Part shown: one piece after another, positions 40,501 to 46,889 of the stretch | How positions within the stretch are numbered: the stretch's first letter is position 1 | How the letters are laid out: the number at the start of each line of letters is the position of its first letter | Source of the DNA: Carposina sasakii | Lineage: Eukaryota > Arthropoda > Insecta > Lepidoptera > Carposinidae | Direction of reading: 5' to 3' | NCBI GenBank assembly: GCA_014607495.2 | Contig: CP053163.1 | Coordinates: 3,266,716 to 3,330,715 of the forward strand | Length of the DNA: 64,000 nucleotides | Notes under the pieces: generated by a model | Databases searched by the model: none | What the model was told of the DNA's origin: nothing | The model's input: the letters and a program-made list of their open reading frames with translations, nothing else | Translations under genes and position numbers: made by a program

Positions 40501-43255
40501 CTATGGCGCTTTGCCGTGAGGTCCAACCACGCACACTGAAGGTAACCTTCTACGATCTCATTGTACTTACTCTACTAGGCACTAATAGAGTAAGGGGTGG
40601 TAAACTATATCACTCTTGAATTGAGAGTCAGCTTCTCTTCGCGCAGTTTACGATACAGCTCTATCATTCTTTCTCTTCTGGGGCGAGTGTAAATAATGTA
40701 ACAAAAGTACTTGTAATACCTAAAGTAGGTATATTAACTTTAGGATTTTTCTTCACCTAACTATACCTAGTAACTTGTATTAATAATGGGAAGTCAGGGC
40801 CGGCAGGGAAATATTGTATTAGAATAGGTTATTATGATACCGCTTATTATTATTATTATTATTGTATCCATCCGATAAATCCCGGTCCTTTGAGCAGTCG
40901 GTCCAGGCTTTAATATGGTGTGGGATACCAAATCCCGACCGCACAATAGATACACCCGAGCCCCGCCATGTGCCTAAATGGTAAAGATATAGGTATATTG
41001 GGTGGGGTTGGTATTATTAGGAGCAAACATTACAACCAAGTCTCATAATTGTTTGGTGGCAGAGGCTCATTTCATGCCAAACGGCCGCACGCACGGAGCG
41101 ACAAAGGGGGCAACATAATTGGATCCGAAGCCAACTCCACTTACTGCTCCATTCTAGCTCTCGCGAACTCTGCCCGGCCGGCGAAGGCAAGGCAGAGGTT
41201 TTCCTCGTCACTTGGGAGATGAGGAACCTTCCCCCGGGAGTACGGCGCTACCTCCCAACAGCTCGCCACAAGCTGTATATTATTATTATTATTATTATTA
41301 AAAGTACAATCAAAGTAGGTATATTGGATACCGCTTGTATTAACAGGGCCGGCCCGCCCATTGAATAGGCGCCAAATTAAATTATATAGGTATATATTAA
41401 TAGGAGCACAGGAGAGGCGCCATATAGACACGGCCGGCGGCGCTGTAATCCCGATATTAAATTATACACATATAGTGGTAGCCAGAACTACAGGATTATA
41501 TAACAATAATAATATTTATTTCAGACACATGATCCATACAATATAATATAATAGATAATTAATTATATAGAAAAACCCACAACTACATTTATCATAGCGG
41601 GGTCAAATGTAAATGATCAGTGATCAGCTTATCTATAATACCTACCCGAGTTTCTAGTCAACTCTTATGACATACTCGGAAGGAGATGCCTAGTAAAGCC
41701 CCGCATTAGCACAGAGAATGACAAAGTTCCTTAGTCGACTCTTACGATATGCACGGAAGGAGACGCAGCTAACGTATTCTTAGGAAGCCCACAAAACCCA
41801 GGATATTTTAACCAAATACATTATGTATTGGTCAGATGCTGCGAATATTGAAAAGTGGGTATGTAATTTGCACACTTCTGCCTAGCAACTCTCTGGGGGA
41901 TAATGGCCGTGACTATATGTATGTATGTAGATGTTGCGCGTGGGCCGCGGCGAGGTGTTGGTGTCGCTATGCTGGCAGCCGGGCGCCGCGCGACTCACCG
42001 TGGTGCTGCTGAAGGCGAGGAACCTGCCCAAGATGGACGTCACCGGCCTGGCCGACCCGTGAGTATTAGAGCCCATTGTCCTTATAAAGACGATTTGATT
42101 AGAACGCCCTATTTTTATATTCAGGCTTAGATTTTATGAAATTCCCGTTTAGGACGAAACTGGTGAAACGAACGGGAATAATCACAAACCCTATTCAGAT
42201 AATCAACGTGATCACATTTTAATATTTGTCCTGATTTACAAGTTTTATATATATTATACAAGTATGGACCAGCCAAATGTTGAAAATAAAAAAGCCTGGA
42301 CCAGCCAACTTGTATAATCAAGGTAGCAATGCAACTCACAATTTTCGTCGTGGCGTCGCACTGGTCCACTTTTGGATATTAAGAAATCAGCCTACGTATG
42401 ACACAGACAGACATACTTATTACACACATAACACCGACTTTTGACATCCGTCGTTTCTTTACGTCAGGGTCAACAACAAATTAACCACTTTCTCCTTTCC
42501 AGCTACGTGAAAATGTACCTCCTATACAACGGGCAGCGCATCGCCAAGAAGAAGACGCACGTGAAGAAACGTACCCTGAACCCTGTGTTCAACGAGTCGT
42601 TCGTGTTCGAGGTGCCGGCGGCGCCCAACGCCAGCCTCGACCATGTCTCACTTGAACTACTCGTGCTTGACTGGGATCGGGTCACCAAGAACGAGGTAAC
42701 CTTATAACTGGCCCTTCGACAGTGTGATGTCAGTGGGGTGTCCTGGAAAACCTACGTCTGCCAGCAGTTTCAAAACTAGAATAGGGGGGTTTTTGTCCAT
42801 AGTAGATTCCGAGTCGTAAATTTTGAGGAAATGTTTTTTATGTATAGTGGACTATACATATAGATATTATACCTTATACAAGGCCGTATTCCCGAAATAG
42901 GGTAGTAAGAACTGCAGGGCCATAATATCCTTTATGGTACTGCTTCACTAGCTTATCACCTGAAAGAACACCCCTGAGTGCCTTCTACGAGATGCACGGA
43001 ATGAGATGCAGCTTATGATAATTATTTTTTCAATAATTAGATAATTTAGTTGTTTTTACTAGAAGCACAGCCATGTATATTGAAATGATAATCGTATGTT
43101 TTCCCTACCATCGTATCCATCAAGCTGTATCCCCTCAGGTGATCGGTCGCCTGGAGCTGGGCAGTGCGGGCGCGGGCTCCGCGCGGCATCACTGGCGCGA
43201 GGTTCAGGCGGCGCCGCGCCGGCAGATCGCCGACTGGCACAAGCTGAAGGAGTGA
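10487..43255 (+). CDS. Syt4: Synaptotagmin 4, ten coding exons, 436 residues
   Basis: Synaptotagmins are vesicle membrane proteins with two C2 domains. Syt4 acts in regulated exocytosis and, in flies, in postsynaptic retrograde signalling at the neuromuscular junction. Coding exons: 10487-10535, 27776-27904, 30367-30548, 31613-31764, 39681-39815, 40077-40190, 40430-40541, 41931-42058, 42503-42695, 43139-43255. Phases agree at every junction, giving 436 residues, close to rat and fly Syt4. Order: a short lumenal end (1-23), one membrane helix (about 24-48), a basic stop-transfer KRR, a proline-rich linker (60-160), C2A (about 162-291), C2B (about 300-425) and the C-terminal WHKL motif typical of synaptotagmins. 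The Syt4 identity comes from the stretches [29 protein letters not shown] and [13 protein letters not shown], and from the Ser in C2A loop 3. The gene is stretched by repeat-filled introns 1 (17,240 bp) and 4 (7,916 bp). Confidence 0.95.
11214..11360 (+). mobile_element. Interspersed repeat family C copy
   Basis: Begins near CAGCTGCAT, then CATGTCGTAAGAGTCGACT and GGCGATAAGCTAGC, and ends TTCTGGCTACCTC. The same word order recurs at 21670-21830 (same strand), and reversed at 25165, 27350, 37355, 38500, 41467, 42880 and 56730. No coding frame or terminal repeat is seen; the class is unknown. Confidence 0.65.
11412..11625 (+). mobile_element. SINE-like element, copy 2
   Basis: Second full-length copy of the 2424-2643 element, same strand, ending in (TATG)n. 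It lies in Syt4 intron 1. The two copies differ by scattered substitutions and a four-base indel. Confidence 0.7.
11880..12132 (+). mobile_element. Family-B LINE/SINE tail
   Basis: The 3' part reads GGGGGAGGCCTCCGTCCAGC then AGTGGACTGCAATAGGCTGA. In related copies this translates to [13 protein letters not shown] and a stop, the C-terminus of an endonuclease-reverse transcriptase common in Lepidoptera. The upstream 150 bp (GATATCATACGAGGCGATTA) are shared with 60758-60995. It is a truncated, non-functional insertion in Syt4 intron 1. Confidence 0.75.
12873..13116. mobile_element. Family-P MITE, diverged full-length copy
   Basis: Left end ACAGGCTGTAACACACGGGG and right end CATACCCTTTGTGTTACACC then CTG are inverted copies. 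Internal landmarks (ATTAAGCAAAATGCTA, ATGTTTATTTTTCAAGA, TCTCAAATTTTGTAGATAAG) are those of the intact copies at 39285 and 46289. Confidence 0.75.
13450..13538. mobile_element. Family-P MITE, right-half fragment
   Basis: GTCTCAAATTTTGTGGGTTG, then CTATAGTGGACTATTTTAAT and TTAGCTTAACATTTCC, ending TTACATTCTGTATA. This matches only the right half of the P family. Confidence 0.65.
18036..18868 (-). pseudogene. 5'-truncated non-LTR retrotransposon (LINE), reverse transcriptase C-terminal part
   Basis: On the minus strand the sequence begins at a reverse-transcriptase catalytic box (YDMVLLAS, for the usual YADDMVLLA) and runs on as [19 protein letters not shown] and [14 protein letters not shown]. 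After a frame break, a 201-residue open frame (18051-18656) contains [43 protein letters not shown] and [20 protein letters not shown], and ends [10 protein letters not shown]. This is the end of a lepidopteran endonuclease-reverse transcriptase. The 3' tail is (ATT/TATG)n. Truncation at the 5' side is usual for LINE insertion. It lacks the endonuclease and most of the polymerase, so it is dead. It lies antisense in Syt4 intron 1. Confidence 0.88.
18869..21669. other. Syt4 intron 1, middle part
   Basis: No coding exon recognised. A degraded family-B tail lies at 19405-19482. The rest is AT-rich DNA with no element that I can name. Confidence 0.4.
19405..19482 (+). mobile_element. Degraded family-B LINE tail
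   Basis: CTGGGGGAGGCCTATATCCA then GTAATAGACTGCAATAGGCT matches the 3' end of the family-B elements at 12.1, 23.3 and 60.9 kb. The frame is broken by a stop where Q-Q should be. Confidence 0.65.
21670..21830 (+). mobile_element. Interspersed repeat family C copy
   Basis: CCTGCATCTCC, CGTGCATGTCGTAAGAGTCG, GGCGATAAGCTAGCAACTTA and TTCTGGCCACCCCATTTCGG, in the same order as the copy at 11214. This is one of the better preserved copies. Confidence 0.7.
21831..22547. other. Syt4 intron 1 sequence
   Basis: No coding exon or known repeat recognised. Confidence 0.35.
22548..22690. mobile_element. Family-P MITE, left-half fragment
   Basis: TACAGGGTGTAAAAGACGG, then ATTAAGCAAAATGCTAG, CTATCCACAAAATTTGGGAC and CACATGTTTATTTTCCACAT. 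The right half is missing or unrecognisable. Confidence 0.7.
23263..23384 (+). mobile_element. Family-B LINE tail with GATGAT run
   Basis: CCCGCCTGCCCAGCGTGGTG, TGCCCTGGGGGAGGCTTACG and TCCAGCAGTGGACTGCAATA, ending in (GATGAT)n. It translates as the [13 protein letters not shown] terminus. Confidence 0.8.
23666..23710 (-). mobile_element. Solo 3' tail of the SINE-like/LINE family
   Basis: Read on the minus strand: CTGCCTACCCCGTAATGGAT, AAAGGCGTGATTTATATGTA and TGTATT. This is the shared SINE/LINE 3' end on its own. Confidence 0.65.
23720..23864. mobile_element. Family-P MITE, shortened copy
   Basis: GATGTAACAAAAGTAAAATG at the left and CCTCTTTTGTTACACCCTGT at the right, with ATCACATGTTTATTTTTCG facing AAAAATAAACATGTGATGTC. 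The copy is internally deleted but still foldback. Confidence 0.75.
24537..24590 (+). mobile_element. Solo 3' tail of the SINE-like/LINE family
   Basis: CTTGGTGCTCTGCCTACCCC, GTAAGGGATGAAGGCGTGAT and TATATGTATT. It matches the ends of the elements at 2.6 and 11.6 kb. Confidence 0.65.
25012..25082 (+). pseudogene. Short LINE reverse-transcriptase C-terminal fragment
   Basis: This frame reads [20 protein letters not shown]. It closely resembles the RWTDDL-K-AG-WMQAA segment that precedes EAYVQQWT in endonuclease-reverse transcriptases of moths. Only about 24 codons remain, and the expected downstream VQQWT end is missing here. Confidence 0.7.
25165..25330 (-). mobile_element. Interspersed repeat family C copy, reversed
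   Basis: AGTCAGAACTGCACGATTAC, GAGTTCCTTAGTCGACTCTT, ACGATATGCACGGAAATA and TGTATTCTAGTGAAGCCTC: the reverse order of the 11214 and 21670 copies. Confidence 0.65.
25331..26503. other. Syt4 intron 1 sequence
   Basis: AT-rich DNA without a coding exon or an element I recognise. Confidence 0.35.
26504..27188 (+). pseudogene. Dead LINE ORF2 C-terminal region
   Basis: Two overlapping frames carry one protein. Frame one (to about 26848) reads [39 protein letters not shown] and [18 protein letters not shown] shift near 26800 passes to a frame with [28 protein letters not shown] and [24 protein letters not shown] text ending at a stop at 27188. This order (a zinc-finger-like C-x-C...H-H...C, then DG-RPDG-TL-P and VDTLAPSHL) is known from the ends of non-LTR retrotransposon proteins in arthropods. 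Upstream bases 26504-26572 give [20 protein letters not shown] in yet another frame. An AT-rich stretch of about 45 bases at 27000-27045 interrupts the conserved part. Confidence 0.82.
27350..27490 (-). mobile_element. Interspersed repeat family C copy, reversed
   Basis: GAGTTCCTTAGTCGACTTCT, TACGACATGCACGGAAGTAG and ATGCAGCTTATAG match the other reversed copies. Confidence 0.65.
27776..27904 (+). CDS. Syt4: Syt4 coding exon 2 (membrane helix)
   Basis: Follows a TTTATTTACAG acceptor. It encodes [20 protein letters not shown], then [19 protein letters not shown], a single 25-residue hydrophobic helix followed by a basic stop-transfer cluster. This is the vesicle membrane anchor. The Cys near the cytosolic face (IACWV) is at a place where synaptotagmins are often palmitoylated (inference). 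Confidence 0.92.
28180..28500. repeat. Local duplication, longer copy
   Basis: It shares a series of blocks with 29135-29336: TTCTGC.ATATCATATCG, CCACCAGCATTGGAAC, CTACGTCAATCTGTCGTCGT, GAGAGCAATACCGACG, and the long block from TTAGTAATCGCTCGAG to GACGATGAGTGATG, in which the two copies are identical. The copy here has extra bases at several points that the second copy lacks. It lies in Syt4 intron 2. Confidence 0.85.
29135..29336. repeat. Local duplication, shorter copy with deletions
   Basis: Same block order as 28180-28500 but with internal gaps. It lacks the bases between TATCATATCG and ATTCTTATC, within GGAAC...CGGTCAC, and between CGACG and ATGAAAAT. See the matching finding. Confidence 0.85.
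29583..30002. mobile_element. hAT-like MITE, copy 1, with 8-bp target duplication
   Basis: The terminal inverted repeat is TAGGGTTGCCA at the left and TGGCAACCCTA at the right. Both sides are flanked by the 8-base direct repeat ATCTAGGT (29575-29582 and 30003-30010). Eight-base target duplications and TAGGG-type ends are the mark of hAT transposons. Inside, CCAGGAC/GTCCTGG words repeat on both strands. No transposase frame exists, so it is non-autonomous. It lies in Syt4 intron 2. Confidence 0.88.
30150..30345 (+). mobile_element. Possible tRNA-derived SINE next to Syt4 exon 3
   Basis: GGATTCGAATCTC at about 30212-30224 resembles a pol III B box (GGTTCGAATCC). It is preceded by a GCCTGCCAGG stretch and followed by a body ending just before the exon 3 acceptor. 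No second copy in the window confirms it, and no cloverleaf can be drawn, so this is a weak call. Confidence 0.3.
30367..30548 (+). CDS. Syt4: Syt4 coding exon 3 (proline-rich linker)
   Basis: Encodes residues 60-120, starting [20 protein letters not shown] and continuing with many Pro, Ser and Thr ([20 protein letters not shown]). It is a disordered linker between membrane and C2A. Codons here are GC-rich compared with the flanking introns. It ends in phase 0 at GTAAGT. Confidence 0.9.
31613..31764 (+). CDS. Syt4: Syt4 coding exon 4 (linker end and first C2A strand)
   Basis: Follows TTTTTCCTCAG. It encodes [20 protein letters not shown] then acidic and basic linker text, ending [14 protein letters not shown]. 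The [10 protein letters not shown] motif is the first beta strand of a synaptotagmin C2A domain. The last Arg codon is split with exon 5. Confidence 0.92.
31862..31920. mobile_element. Family-P MITE, right-end fragment
   Basis: TAGTGGGCTATTTTTATAGC, ATTTCACTTAACATACCCCT and TTTGTTACACCTTGTA: the right end only. Confidence 0.7.
32709..32760 (+). mobile_element. Solo 3' tail of the SINE-like/LINE family
   Basis: CTTGGTGCTCTGCCTACCCC, GTAAGGGATAAAGGC and ATATGTATGTATATATG. It lacks the usual GTGATTAT before the (TATG)n run. Confidence 0.6.
32823..33225. repeat. Tandem-like repeat block with central hairpin
   Basis: Words such as GGGAATTCCCGTTTGTCC, TTCCCGTGG(G)AATTT and GTTCTCAGTGCTTCCTC recur two or three times in the same direction (about 32826, 32940-32990, 33085-33110, 33170-33205). 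Between the units sits the hairpin at 33001-33079. It is noncoding and lies in Syt4 intron 4. Confidence 0.7.
33001..33079. repeat. 36-bp near-perfect hairpin
   Basis: Arms 33001-33036 and 33044-33079 are inverted copies with one mismatch (33008 against 33072), around a 7-base loop TATTCGT. The core is GCAGAAATCGGGCATG facing CATGCCCGATTTCTGC. Confidence 0.92.
33945..34137 (+). mobile_element. 3' end of a non-LTR or related element
   Basis: AAATCGGTCCAGTAGTTTCG, then a CAAACAAA-rich stretch and CTCTTTATAATATTAGTATA GATAT. This ending is frequent in arthropod genomes at the 3' ends of RTE-like repeats. No coding part is attached. Confidence 0.5.
34138..35611. other. Syt4 intron 4 sequence
   Basis: No coding exon or clear repeat recognised in this stretch. 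Confidence 0.35.
35612..35943. mobile_element. MITE with GTCTACTCTGAA ends
   Basis: Left end CTGGAGGTCTACTCTGAA and right end, read on the other strand, CTGGGGGTCTACTCTGAA: 17 of 18 bases alike. Subterminal CGGTCCGA/TCGGACCGA words occur in both halves. No frame; the target duplication is not clear. Confidence 0.75.
37355..37545 (-). mobile_element. Interspersed repeat family C copy, reversed
   Basis: GGCTGTGTTCTGAAAACCGG, CAGAACTGCAAGATCCGG, AACTTTTACATGCACGGAAG and GTATTCTAGTGAGGCCCCGC. Confidence 0.65.
38008..38179. mobile_element. Family-P MITE, diverged copy
   Basis: Left end TACATAGGGTGTAACTTAAG and right end AGCATACCCCTTATTGTTAC. AAAAATAAACATACGATTTC and TCTTTATAGAGGCCTATTTT mark the middle and right half. 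The left half is partly deleted. Confidence 0.7.
38500..38700 (-). mobile_element. Interspersed repeat family C copy, long
   Basis: GCTGTGTTCCCGAAATGGGG, CAGAACTGCAAGATCATAAA, GTGACAAGTCGCTAACTTAT, TTCGACATGCACGGACAAGG and GCCTGCATTAGCACCGAT. This is the most complete reversed copy and useful as a family reference. Confidence 0.7.
39285..39553. mobile_element. Family-P MITE, intact copy
   Basis: Left end TACAGGGTGTAACAGAAAGG and right end CCTTTTGTTATACCCTGTA. The whole element folds back: TTAAGCGAAAAGCTATGTAA faces TTAACATAGCTTTTCGCTTA, and GAGACTCGAAATCACA faces GTGAATTTGAGTCTGA. It sits 127 bp before Syt4 exon 5. TA is the likely target duplication. Confidence 0.88.
39681..40541 (+). CDS. 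Syt4: Syt4 coding exons 5-7 (C2A domain)
   Basis: Exons 39681-39815, 40077-40190 and 40430-40541 encode residues 171-291. C2 domains are beta sandwiches whose three top loops bind Ca2+ through acidic residues. Loop 1 reads [20 protein letters not shown]: the second Asp (DPYVK) is present, but the first ligand position falls on Glu or a gap. Loop 3 reads [16 protein letters not shown]: Ser stands where Syt1 has the third Asp, then Asp, then Glu. The Ser substitution is the known hallmark of Syt4 and Syt11 and weakens Ca2+ binding. The polybasic patch [12 protein letters not shown] is intact. Compared with fly Syt4, the loop 1 region is much shorter. Confidence 0.94.
40838..41305. mobile_element. 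GC-rich insertion bounded by ATT microsatellites
   Basis: A (TTA)n run at 40844-40863 and another at 41280-41300 enclose about 420 bp that is much richer in GC than the intron. On the minus strand, frames such as [15 protein letters not shown] text, [19 protein letters not shown] and ARMEQ appear coding-derived but are short. I believe this is a mobile element; the class is not assigned. It lies in Syt4 intron 7. Confidence 0.45.
41467..41790 (-). mobile_element. Family C copies, nested or tandem
   Basis: GGTAGCCAGAACTACAGGAT at the left. Then, twice, a run of the family's end: TCTAGTCAACTCTTATGACA with GGAAGGAGATGC, and again TTCCTTAGTCGACTCTTACG, ATATGCACGGAAGGAGACGC and AGCTAACGTATTCT. 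One copy is probably joined to a second partial one. Confidence 0.6.
41845..41930 (+). mobile_element. Transposon 3' tail ending in (TATG)n, abutting Syt4 exon 8
   Basis: GAAAAGTGGGTATGTAATTT, GCACACTTCTGCCTAGCAAC, TCTCTGGGGGATAATGGCCG and TGACTATATGTATGTATGTA then G. A related tail occurs at 60617-60695 (GAAAAGTAGGTGTGTAATTT, GCACACCTCTGCCCAACC, TTGGGGGATATGACC). The last two bases (41929-41930) are the AG of the splice acceptor for exon 8. Confidence 0.75.
41931..43255 (+). CDS. Syt4: Syt4 coding exons 8-10 (C2B domain and C-terminus)
   Basis: Exons 41931-42058, 42503-42695 and 43139-43255 encode residues 292-436. Exon 8 begins [20 protein letters not shown], with the [17 protein letters not shown] block that opens C2B. 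Loop 1 [15 protein letters not shown] has both Asp ligands; loop 3 [14 protein letters not shown] has two Asp and a Glu at the last position, so C2B should bind Ca2+ better than C2A (inference from family knowledge). The polybasic strand [20 protein letters not shown] is intact, as is the C-terminal WHKLKE (the WHXL docking motif). Coding DNA is strikingly GC-rich against its introns. Both short introns and the end are free of frame breaks. Confidence 0.94.
42880..43020 (-). mobile_element. Interspersed repeat family C copy, reversed
   Basis: GGCCGTATTCCCGAAATAGG, AAGAACTGCAGGGCCATAAT, TTCTACGAGATGCACGGAAT and GAGATGCAGCTTATG. It lies in Syt4 intron 9, 120 bp before the last exon. Confidence 0.6.
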
Positions 43256-44020
43256 GTGAGGGGGCAAAGGCCAGTGAGGTGCGAGGGTAGGTGGCATTTA
43301 GGTTTACTTCTATAAAGCCCTTTTGCACACGTTCTAGTTTGCGGTGCAGGGATATCTACCTATATATAAATACAGCGACAGCAATATACATATAAACCTA
43401 CCTCTTGAGACACTCTTTTTTAAAAAAAAATCGCAGCAAAACCGTTGCATAATTTTATAGATCTAAGCATATATAGGAACAGATAGACAGCGAGAATCGA
43501 CTTTGTTTTACAATATGTAGTGAAATGTGTATATAAAAGCGAAATATCACTCTGATTAATCAGGAAATCTCAGAAACTATAACAATTACAAACTTGAAAT
43601 TTGGCAGGTAGGTTCCCATGATGTAGACATCAGCATATAATAGATTTTACGAAACTCCACCCTCAAGGGGTTAAAACTGGGGTTAGAAGTTTGTTTTAAG
43701 ATTTTGAAGGAAGTATTATCTAATATTCTCACGGGGACGGAAAAACAGGATTTATACTCAGAAAGCGGAACGTGTGAAAATGGGCTAAGATTTATGTTAC
43801 ACATATATCCGCTAGTTTTTATTCTGTTATCTAATTACCAAAACTTGACTATTGACATCTCGTTGGCCACATTTACTTCTTTTTACCCGAGTGCGCCAGA
43901 AGGAGGGTTATTTAAGTACTTTTATATTTTATGTGTTAATCACACCTTTAAAGTCCTTTACAATAGTTTGTACCTTCTACGACAATGTACCTACAATTAT
44001 GATGTTTCAATAAAAGTGCT
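43256..44020 (+). other. Syt4 3' flank, probable 3' UTR with repeat fragment
   Basis: The stop codon is at 43253-43255. The first AATAAA downstream on the + strand lies at 44009-44014 and is a plausible polyadenylation signal; others near 44.69 and 44.84 kb are possible. From about 43575 to 43720 the sequence (AACTTGAAATTTGGCAGGTA, GGTTCCCATGATGTAGACAT, CCTCAAGGGGTTAAAAC) looks like a widespread lepidopteran repeat fragment, which would then lie in the 3' UTR. Confidence 0.45.
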
Positions 44021-46288
44021 ACTAATGCAACGTTTTAGCAATTTTTAAGTTGTTTGTTTGTGTGATCCCTTGAAATGATCGTATAATCTTGAAAACTGCA
44101 ATATATAGGTATTATTTTTTAAACTATGTAAATAATAACAATATTTGTTTTATACCTCTAGATATGTACAGCTAACACAATGTCTACCTATGTACTGACT
44201 TATATTTCTATTCATCATTGATAAAATTATTTTTAAACCTATTGTTTTATTATTTTGAGAAACATACTCAAATCAAAATGTAATTTTAAAATAATTTATA
44301 TCTTTCATAAATGGAGATTTTCTAGATAAGTCCGACTATTATAATAAACTGTGTAAATACCGATACTTACACTTTCACAAATCATATTCGTTTATCATCC
44401 AGAATTAATTTAACTTCCTTATTAATGATTTTCCTGTTTCTGAATTGTTTTTAGGGGTTTATTCTTTGTTACACTTTTTACGATTGCACGAAAGATATCG
44501 CAGATACGTATCGAAGAAATACGAGGAATGGCCAAGTCCGAGGTCCGGATTTTTAGTATTAATCTGTATATTAATATTAGATAGAAAATTATACTTTTCT
44601 TAATTTCTCTTAGCTTACATTTGTCGGTTTACGCACATTTTCATAACCCTTCATCCTTGTAACACGTATATGTTAGATATTAAATAATAAATGTTTAACG
44701 TTACATAGGATATATTCATGTATTTTGGGGAGTTTCCTTACGTCTTGCTTGTACAATCATTGACAAAAAGTGTTGGTAAATTTTGATACTGTCTCATCTT
44801 ACACTTTCGTGAATATTAACTTCGCTGTGTTTGTTAGCAAATAAAATTAGACGTCTACTAAATCACGAGTGTTACATTTTCCAAAATATTAACAACTTTT
44901 GTCACTGTTGGCCAATGACGTTTAAAATATAGGAACTTATAACTTACATATCTACGTGTAAAATTTCTGCATTTTACTTGCAAAATTTGTAGATTTTTTT
45001 CAATGTGTAATAAATTTGGCGGTTTCTTCGGGGGTTGGTCATATAATAACTGTTTATTGGACTTATGATAGAATAAGATGGTATCTATAATGATTTCAAT
45101 CAATGTAAATGAAATCTTTTTGAACAGAGTACAGGTACCTAAAGTAGTGTTTAGATTACTAGTAAATAACCACGTAAATAACCAATTGATCTTGGTATTT
45201 ACACAACTTAGGTTACGGATTCATATGCGACCGACATTTTTGAAAGCAATTTACTTGTTTAATACAAGCACTAAACAGGCATCTCTTAAATCTTGGCATT
45301 TGATTTTAAATAACAAATAAAATATCTAATAAATAACATATATAAATAAAATATGGACTAAACTCATAAACAATTTAGTCAACAAAAAAGTTGGTCGTAT
45401 ATACGAAAAAGTAGATTTATTATGCTTAAGGCAAATGTAAAATCAAGTAATTGTAGACAATTACCTACCATTTATCTGAGCACTCAATACTGTTTATGCT
45501 CGAATATTGACACGAACACAGACATTGTATGAAATAGCGATTCAGGTCTAAAATATCAGCGTAGACACTATTGAATGGGCAATACTCAGATATTGATATT
45601 TAGCTGATAAACAAATTATAATATAGTTTATAGGATAGACAGATAAAATCTATTTTATATTAAAATTAACGTTTAACTATGGAATTACTTTTAATTAAGA
45701 TAATTGTACCTACATGCTCATTTCAATGGCTTTGAGCTTTTAGTCATAAATGTCTACCTTATAGAGTTACGAAACTCGCATGACCACTGTAGCTTTCACC
45801 GCATGATCTCTATTTATAAAAACTAATCCGAAGTCCTAAAGAGCAGCAATTCTCAATTATTATTATAATTACGCTAGTAAGTTATGTCTTGCATTCAAAA
45901 TATTGTGTGTATAATCACTTAGAGCTCAATGAAATAACTTATTTGCATACATTAGGGACAATAAGCGCATTTTACTCATTCATACTTATCTAAGTCTTAA
46001 TATTATATTAAATACAGATGTAAACATTTGTGTAAGTGATTGTACAATTTCTAATGCACGAGCTACAAGTTTTATGTATTTTGATGGTAAAATTCTCAAA
46101 GTATGTAGACTTTCGAATGGTGAATTGATGTTATGTTAGTCCTAGTTACCCATACTTCCTACATTCCAAACATGTATTTGTAAATAAATGATCGCTTAAA
46201 AATGTTCGTGATATGGAGACAGCTAATAAAACATTGTAAAAAGTGGCTATTGATTTATTGTCTCCTTATATATTATATTAAAAATGTC
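44021..46288. other. Gene-free region between Syt4 and next repeats
   Basis: AT-rich sequence. No coding exon, RNA gene or repeat family recognised. Confidence 0.4.
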
Positions 46289-46553
46289 TACAGGATGTAA
46301 CAAAAAGGGTATGTTAAGCGAAAAGCAACGTAAATAGCTCAATGTAGAGAACCTATCCACAAAATTTGAGACTTAAAATCACATGTTTATTTTTCAAGAT
46401 TGTATGAAAATTCCTGAGATATTTGAAAATTCTCCATACTATCGGGAAAAATAAACATGTGAATTTGAGTCTCAAATTTTGTGAATAGGTTCTTTACAGT
46501 GGGCTGTTTACGTAGCTTTCCGCTTAACATACCCTTTCTGTTACACCCTGTAT
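46289..46553. mobile_element. Family-P MITE, intact copy
   Basis: Left end TACAGGATGTAACAAAAAGG and right end CCCTTTCTGTTACACCCTGT then A. GTTAAGCGAAAAGC faces GCTTTCCGCTTAAC, and AAATCACATGTTTATTTTTC faces GAAAAATAAACATGTGAATT. Confidence 0.88.
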
Positions 46554-46653
46554 AAGTATTCCAACTGATAGAAAGATTGAAAACACTGGTATGGTTGCAC
46601 ACACCATCGTAAAAAAAGCTTATAATTAACCATCAGCATTGAAATTTAAACAA

Positions 46654-46846
46654 CCCCCCCCCTGATTACGTAAAAGCAATAGCAAAGCTGAAGCAAAGCG
46701 ATAGCGAAAATTGTACAATATTCGCCTTGAAAATTCAAAGTTCCTTTGAAATTAATTTTACGTAATGCGAATTTGACAAGTAATCAGCGATATTTGTACA
46801 ATTTTCGCTATCGCTTTGCTTTTGCTAGTTAGGTAATAAGGGGGCC
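46654..46846. mobile_element. Foldback MITE, family A, copy 2
   Basis: Left CCCCCTGATTACGTAAAAGC then AATAGCAAAGC; right, read on the other strand, GGCCCCCTTATTACCTAAC then AGCAAAAGCAAAGCGATAG. The inner GCGATAGCGAAAATTGTACA occurs in both arms. It matches 171-357 throughout. A (CTAT)n run follows at 46861. Confidence 0.82.
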
Positions 46847-46889
46847 CAACTTTGGGTTGTCTATCTATCTATCTATATCTATGTTTAAT

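Noticed and set aside
43046..43328. Minus-strand frames across the last Syt4 exon
   Set aside because: They mirror the GC-rich C2B exon, and the plus-strand reading gives the conserved WHKL end.
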